Below are positions 59,639 through 64,000 of a DNA stretch of 64,000 nt, one piece after another; within the stretch, counting starts at the first letter, position 1; every line of letters begins with the position of its first letter. Below the pieces are notes generated by a model that worked only from the letters and a program-made list of their open reading frames with translations, was not told the origin of the DNA and made no database searches. Made by a program: the position numbers and the translations under genes. This DNA is from Planifilum sp021793745 (lineage in GTDB: Bacteria > Bacillota > Bacilli > Thermoactinomycetales > DSM-44946), in assembly GCA_937983105.1 (NCBI GenBank), contig CALKAM010000022.1, positions 7,041-71,040 on the forward strand, in the 5' to 3' direction.

Positions 59639-60772
59639 GTGGGCAAACGCGATTACTATGAAGTGCTGGGTGTGAGTCGGACCGCTTCCGCAGAAGAGAT
59701 CCGCAAGGCATATCGCAAGCTGGCTCGCAAATACCACCCGGACGTGAACAAGGAGCCGGATGCCGAGGAAAAGTTTAAGGAAGTGAAGGAAGCCTACGAG
59801 GTGTTGAGCGATCCGCAAAAACGCTCCAACTATGACCGATTCGGCCATGCGGATCCCGGGCAAGCTGCCGGAGCGGGAGGCGGTTTCGGCGGATTTGGTG
59901 GAGCGGGTGCCGATTTCAGTTTCGGTGACATCTTCGACATGTTTTTTGGAGGGGGACGGCGAAATCCCCACGCCCCCCGTCAGGGTGCCGATATGGAAAT
60001 CCACATGGAAGTGGAGTTTAAGGATGCCGTCTTCGGCAAGGAGACCGACATCTTCGTCCCCCGGACCGAAACATGTTCCACCTGTGGAGGTAGCGGGGCC
60101 AAACCGGGCACCCAACCGGAACGCTGTTCGCTGTGTCGTGGAACCGGTCAGGCGGAAACCGTTCAAAACACGCCCTTCGGCCGCATCGTCAACCGGCGGA
60201 TCTGTCAACAGTGCGGCGGTCAGGGGCGGATCATCCGGGAAAAATGCTCCACCTGCGGGGGATCGGGTAAACAGAAGCATCGGAGGAAGATTCACATCAA
60301 AATTCCTCCGGGGATTCACGATGGAGCCCAACTGCGAGTCAGCGGTGAAGGGGAACCGGGAATCAACGGGGGACCTCCGGGTGACCTGTATATCCACATC
60401 CGCGTGAAGCCCCATGAGCTGTTCAGGCGGGAAGGGGACGACATCGTCAGTGTCCTGCCGATCACCTTTGTGCAGGCGGCCCTGGGCGATGAAGTGATCG
60501 TTCCCACCCTGGACGGACGGGCAAAGCTGAAAATCCCGCCCGGTACCCAGACCGGGACGGAATTCCGCTTGCGAGGGAAGGGAGTTCCCCGGCTTCGCGG
60601 CTACGGTCAAGGGGATCAGCGTGTCAAGGTACGCGTGGTCACCCCCACCCGCCTCACCGAGAAACAGAAGGAAGTGCTGCGGGAGTTCGGCCGGTTGAGC
60701 GGGGATTACATTCAGGAACAATCCGAGGAAACCTTTTTCAACAAGATGAAGAAGGCCTTCATGGGAGAATGA
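59639..60772 (+). CDS. dnaJ: Chaperone protein DnaJ
   Basis: The 377-residue J-protein has the J domain (KRDYYEVLGVSR onward, with HPD at YHPDVNKEP), a Gly/Phe-rich linker (GGGFGGFGGAGA), four zinc motifs of the CxxCxGxG kind (about residues 142-215), and two C-terminal beta domains. GTG 59639 follows AGGAGGTG. No CIRCE lies in the 210-nt gap before it, so it is transcribed by read-through past the terminator after dnaK or from an unseen promoter. Confidence 0.97.
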   Translation: MGKRDYYEVLGVSRTASAEEIRKAYRKLARKYHPDVNKEPDAEEKFKEVKEAYEVLSDPQKRSNYDRFGHADPGQAAGAGGGFGGFGGAGADFSFGDIFDMFFGGGRRNPHAPRQGADMEIHMEVEFKDAVFGKETDIFVPRTETCSTCGGSGAKPGTQPERCSLCRGTGQAETVQNTPFGRIVNRRICQQCGGQGRIIREKCSTCGGSGKQKHRRKIHIKIPPGIHDGAQLRVSGEGEPGINGGPPGDLYIHIRVKPHELFRREGDDIVSVLPITFVQAALGDEVIVPTLDGRAKLKIPPGTQTGTEFRLRGKGVPRLRGYGQGDQRVKVRVVTPTRLTEKQKEVLREFGRLSGDYIQEQSEETFFNKMKKAFMGE

Positions 60773-60825
60773 AACCTTCGATGGCGGGAGCAATTCACTG
60801 GGACAGATGGAACATCTTTGTCTTC

Positions 60826-60847
60826 GCGGGCTTCGGCCCGCTTTTTT
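60826..60847 (+). terminator. Terminator between dnaJ and prmA
   Basis: GCGGGC, loop TTCG, GCCCGC (60826-60841), then TTTTTT. It ends 4 nt before the prmA SD, so it may limit prmA expression from the heat-shock operon. Confidence 0.8.
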
Positions 60848-60863
60848 CTTGGGAGGTGTCGGT

Positions 60864-61796
60864 TTGAACTGGTTGGAAATCCGCGTCCACACCAGCTCGG
60901 AAGCGGTGGAGGCGGTCAGTTCGCTTCTATTGGAAATGGGTGCGGGAGGAACGGCGATCGATGATCCGGAAGTCTTGACCCGCACCTGGGCGAATCCCTT
61001 CGGTGAAGTCGTCGAACTGGACCGGCGGGATTATCCGGAAGAAGGTGCCGTGGTGAAGGGTTATTTTCCCGGGTCGGCGTCCCAAAGGGTGTTGATGGAG
61101 CGCATCCGGGGCCGATTGGCCAAGCTGCCGGAATACGGTCTGGATCCGGGGCCGGCGGCGGTCTCCTGCCGCATCGTCGCCGAGGAGTCCTGGGAGAGCG
61201 CCTGGAAACGGTACTATAAGCCCGTTCGGGTAACGGATCGCCTTACGGTGAGTCCCGTTTGGGAGTCGCTGGAGCCGAAACAGGGGGAGACGGTGATATG
61301 GCTGGATCCGGGAATGGCCTTCGGCACGGGAACCCACGCCACCACGAAAATGTGTCTCCGCCTGTTGGAGCAATGCCTTCGTCCCGGAGATCAGGTGATC
61401 GATGTCGGTTGCGGCAGCGGGATCTTGAGTATCGCGGCTGCCAAGCTGGGAGCCGGATCCGTATTGGCCGTCGATCTGGATGAGGTGGCCGTCCAAAAGG
61501 CCCGGGAGAACGTGAGCCTAAACGGTGTTGAGGACCGGGTTTCCGTCCGAAACGGGGATTTGCTGACGGGGGTGTCGGCAGGAAGCGATTTGATTCTGGC
61601 CAACCTGTTGGCTCCCATCGTAATTCGCCTTGCCCGGGACGCCCACCGGGTGCTTCATCCGGGCGGGCGCCTGATCGCCTCGGGAATCGTCGCCGACCAG
61701 ATCCAGCGTGTCCAGGAAGCCTTGACCCATGCGGGATTGCAGACGGTGGAAACCATTGGCGAAGGGGACTGGGTGGCGCTGGTGGCAAAAAGGTGA
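60864..61796 (+). CDS. prmA: Ribosomal protein L11 methyltransferase
   Basis: The 310-residue methyltransferase has the N-terminal L11-recognition part and a class I SAM fold with VIDVGCGSGILSIAAAKLGA (motif I) and DLILANLLAPIVIRL (motif IV). It trimethylates uL11. TTG 60864 (NWLEIRVHT) follows GGGAGGTG with about 5 nt; the longer open frame upstream overlaps the terminator hairpin. The prmA-rsmE-mtaB order is conserved in Bacillus. Confidence 0.94.
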   Translation: MNWLEIRVHTSSEAVEAVSSLLLEMGAGGTAIDDPEVLTRTWANPFGEVVELDRRDYPEEGAVVKGYFPGSASQRVLMERIRGRLAKLPEYGLDPGPAAVSCRIVAEESWESAWKRYYKPVRVTDRLTVSPVWESLEPKQGETVIWLDPGMAFGTGTHATTKMCLRLLEQCLRPGDQVIDVGCGSGILSIAAAKLGAGSVLAVDLDEVAVQKARENVSLNGVEDRVSVRNGDLLTGVSAGSDLILANLLAPIVIRLARDAHRVLHPGGRLIASGIVADQIQRVQEALTHAGLQTVETIGEGDWVALVAKR

Positions 61797-61856
61797 TAAA
61801 ATATACCTTCAGCATGAAAGTCGGTCCGACGGGTCGGTCATGCGGAGGGGGCGGGG

Positions 61857-62603
61857 ATGCAGCGGTACTTCATTTCTTCGGAACAGATCCAGGGAGAACG
61901 GTTCAGCATTCAAGGAGAGGATATTCACCACATCCGGCGCGTTATGCGCTTCCGCCCCGGCGATCAAATCGTCGCCTGTGACGGTGAGGGGACGGATTAT
62001 GTGGGCGAATTGATCGAAGTGGCCGAAGATGCGGTGATCTGCCGCATCCTTCGGCGGGAGCCGTCGACGGGTGAGCCGGGACTCCGGGTTACATTGGCCC
62101 AGTCCCTGCCCAAGGGAGACAAATGGGAGTGGGTGTTGCAGAAGGGAACGGAGCTGGGAGCCTCCTCCTTTTTGCCCTTCACCTCCCGTCGAACCGTGGT
62201 GAAATGGGATCGGGCCAAGGCGGAAAAGCGCCGTCAGCGATGGAAACGAATTCTCAAGGAGGCGGCGGAGCAATCCCACCGCGGCCGAATCCCGCAGGTT
62301 TCTGCCGTGACCGACTGGAGCGGGTTGCTCGATGCGATCCAGGAGGCGGATTTGGCACTCATCGCCTATGAGGGAGGCGGGGAGCCGCTTTCCGCCGCCC
62401 TGTCACGGCAAGGGGCCTCACACCTCCTCTTGATCGTTGGGCCGGAGGGGGGATGGGAGGAAGAGGAGGTCCGCCAGGCCCGGGAAGCCGGGGCGGTTCC
62501 GGTCAGTTTGGGTCCGCGGATTTTGCGGACGGAGACAGCGGCGGTTACGATGCTTGCCTGTGCGATGTATGCAAACGGTGAAATGGGAGGTGAAACCCGA
62601 TGA
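61857..62603 (+). CDS. rsmE: 16S rRNA (uracil-1498-N3)-methyltransferase RsmE
   Basis: The 248-residue SPOUT-type enzyme has the N-terminal PUA-like part (QGEDIHHIRRVMRFRPGDQIV), then LAQSLPKGDKWEWVLQKGTE and the knot motifs IVGPEGGWEEEEV and LGPRILRTETAAVTML. It methylates U1498. ATG 61857 follows GGAGGGGG. It ends with a 4-nt overlap (ATGA) with mtaB. Confidence 0.96.
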   Translation: MQRYFISSEQIQGERFSIQGEDIHHIRRVMRFRPGDQIVACDGEGTDYVGELIEVAEDAVICRILRREPSTGEPGLRVTLAQSLPKGDKWEWVLQKGTELGASSFLPFTSRRTVVKWDRAKAEKRRQRWKRILKEAAEQSHRGRIPQVSAVTDWSGLLDAIQEADLALIAYEGGGEPLSAALSRQGASHLLLIVGPEGGWEEEEVRQAREAGAVPVSLGPRILRTETAAVTMLACAMYANGEMGGETR

Positions 62604-63943
62604 ATACCGTGGCTTTCCACACCTTGGGCTGCAAGGTGAATGCCTACGAGACGGAAGCGATTTGGCAGATGTTTAAGCGAGCCGGTTATGAACGGGTGGA
62701 TTTTGATAAGAAGGCGGACGTTTATGTCATCAATACCTGTACCGTGACCAACACCGGTGACAAAAAGAGCCGCCAGGTGATTCGCCGGGCGATCCGGCGC
62801 AACCCGGATGCCGTCGTCGCCGTCACCGGGTGCTATGCCCAGACCTCGCCGGGAGAGGTGATGGAGATCCCCGGCGTTGATATCATCGTCGGCACCCAGG
62901 GTCGCGACCGGCTGTTGGAATATGTGCAACAGTACCAGCGGGAGCGGCAGCCGATCAATGCGGTGAAGAACATCATGAAAACCCGGGAATTTGAGGAGCT
63001 GGATGTTCCCACCTTTTCCGACCGGACGCGGGCGTCCCTCAAGATCCAGGAAGGTTGCAACAACTTCTGCACCTTCTGCATCATTCCCTGGGCCCGGGGA
63101 CTCCTTCGCAGCCGCAAGCCGGAAAATGTGTTGAAACAGGCCCGCCAGCTGGTGGAGGCCGGGTACAAGGAAATCGTCCTTACCGGAATCCATACCGGCG
63201 GTTACGGCGAAGACTTGGAAGATTACAGTCTGGCCGATCTGCTGTGGGACCTGGACAAGATCGAAGGGCTGAAACGGGTCCGGATCAGCTCCATCGAGGC
63301 GAGCCAGATCGACGACCGGATCCTGGAGGTCCTCAACACGTCGGAGAAAATGTGCCGTCACCTGCACATCCCCCTTCAGGCGGGGGACGATGAGGTCCTG
63401 AAACGGATGCGGCGCAAGTACACGGTGGACGAATACCGGGAGAAGATCGCAGGGATCCGCAAGGCGATGCCGCAGGTGGCGATCACCACCGATGTGATTG
63501 TCGGCTTCCCCGGCGAGACCGACGAGCAGTTCGAAAACAGTTACCGGTTGATCGAAGAGCTTCAGTTCGCCGAATTGCATGTCTTCCCCTATTCGAAGCG
63601 GACGGGAACTCCCGCCGCCCGGATGGAGAACCAGGTTCCCGATGCGGTGAAGCAGGAGCGGGTTCAGCGGCTGATCCAGTTGTCCAACCGCCTTTCCCTG
63701 GAATACGCCCGCCAATTTGTCGGCGACGTATTGGACGTCATTCCGGAGAGGCCGTACAAGGAGGCGCCGGGTAACGGCCTGTACACGGGCTATTCCGACA
63801 ACTACCTGCAGCTGGTCTTTCCCGGCAATGAGGAGCTTTTGGGCAAGGTTTGCCGCGTCCGCCTGGATGAACCGGGTTCGGACGTTTGCCATGGCACCTT
63901 TGTCCGCGTTTTGGATGACGCGCCCCGGACCCGGGCGGTCTGA
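62600..63943 (+). CDS. mtaB: tRNA N6-threonylcarbamoyladenosine methylthiotransferase MtaB
   Basis: The 447-residue radical SAM enzyme has an N-terminal MTTase domain with three Cys (HTLGCKVN, NTCTVT, VTGCYAQ). The radical SAM motif is CNNFCTFC, and a TRAM domain lies at the C-terminus. It makes ms2t6A at position 37 of certain tRNAs. Homologous to B. subtilis YqeV. It starts at ATG 62600 within the rsmE stop region and has its own terminator. Confidence 0.95.
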   Translation: MNTVAFHTLGCKVNAYETEAIWQMFKRAGYERVDFDKKADVYVINTCTVTNTGDKKSRQVIRRAIRRNPDAVVAVTGCYAQTSPGEVMEIPGVDIIVGTQGRDRLLEYVQQYQRERQPINAVKNIMKTREFEELDVPTFSDRTRASLKIQEGCNNFCTFCIIPWARGLLRSRKPENVLKQARQLVEAGYKEIVLTGIHTGGYGEDLEDYSLADLLWDLDKIEGLKRVRISSIEASQIDDRILEVLNTSEKMCRHLHIPLQAGDDEVLKRMRRKYTVDEYREKIAGIRKAMPQVAITTDVIVGFPGETDEQFENSYRLIEELQFAELHVFPYSKRTGTPAARMENQVPDAVKQERVQRLIQLSNRLSLEYARQFVGDVLDVIPERPYKEAPGNGLYTGYSDNYLQLVFPGNEELLGKVCRVRLDEPGSDVCHGTFVRVLDDAPRTRAV

Positions 63944-63944
63944 G

Positions 63945-63970
63945 AAGCGATCCTTTCGGATCGCTTTTTT
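63945..63970 (+). terminator. Intrinsic terminator of mtaB
   Basis: AAGCGATCC, loop TTTC, GGATCGCTT, then TTTT. A perfect 9-bp stem. Confidence 0.85.
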
Positions 63971-64000
63971 ATCTTTTCCATTTTTTCGGGTGAAAAATTT

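Noticed and set aside
1..64000. Insertion sequences, prophage, CRISPR arrays, rRNA operons
   Set aside because: No transposase, integrase, phage structural gene, regularly spaced repeats or rRNA sequence was found on reading.

Overview
This window looks like chromosome of a spore-forming, GC-rich, probably thermophilic member of the Bacilli. A Thermoactinomycetaceae relative is my best guess. The basis is the Bacillus-type gene order, the sporulation genes gpr, spoIIP and yqxA, Gram-positive T-box and SAM-I leaders, strong SD sequences with frequent GTG/TTG starts, and high GC. The backbone follows the Bacillus subtilis yqeJ-yqeV segment in order: nadD, yqeK, rsfS, comER/comEA, comEC, holA, rpsT, gpr, spoIIP, yqxA, lepA, hemW, hrcA, grpE, dnaK, dnaJ, prmA, rsmE, mtaB. 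Several accessory blocks have been inserted into that backbone. I see no insertion sequence, prophage, CRISPR array, rRNA or tRNA gene.

Layout. 1-7.6 kb: nadD end, yqeK, rsfS, a leucine T-box with leuS, an RsuA-type pseudouridine synthase, type 2 IPP isomerase, and comER divergent from comEA. 7.7-10.1 kb: gltX behind a structured leader, and a Gln-rich protein. 10.2-16.2 kb: a hydantoinase-type operon (XRE-cupin regulator, HyuA, HyuB, NCS1 permease) that is more A+T-rich than its surroundings. 16.3-19.3 kb: CoA-transferase, acyl-CoA dehydrogenase, DUF3870. 20.1-26.8 kb: rocD, SAM riboswitch with metY, dcd, M32 carboxypeptidase, sfsA. 26.9-27.2 kb: a promoter-to-terminator stretch without a gene that folds like 6S RNA. 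27.3-34.9 kb: MFS transporter, comEC, ridA with a frameshifted DinB-like gene, ECF sigma/anti-sigma, holA. 34.9-40 kb: MBL-fold hydrolase, DUF523, CcdC-like protein, nitroreductase, tryptophan T-box with trpS, thioesterase. 40.1-43.4 kb: rpsT and the sporulation genes. 43.5-51 kb: a respiration/heme block with Fnr, a NirJ-like radical SAM protein, ba3-type oxidase, cytochrome c, HemQ and a lone Rieske protein. 51.1-64 kb: lepA, hemW, the HrcA/CIRCE heat-shock operon, prmA, rsmE and mtaB.

Most notable points. (1) A thermosome-like (group III) chaperonin gene lies inside the hrcA-grpE-dnaK-dnaJ operon under CIRCE control. (2) gltX and hemQ have near-identical two-hairpin leaders that I cannot assign to a known RNA family. 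(3) A 6S-like RNA candidate lies at about 26.95-27.2 kb. (4) A Bacillus-type Fnr with a C-terminal Cys cluster is encoded next to two divergent promoters, each with a TGTGA-N6-TCAC site placed as for class II activation, one for the radical SAM gene and one for the oxidase operon. Product names rest on motif and gene-order recognition; no database search was run.
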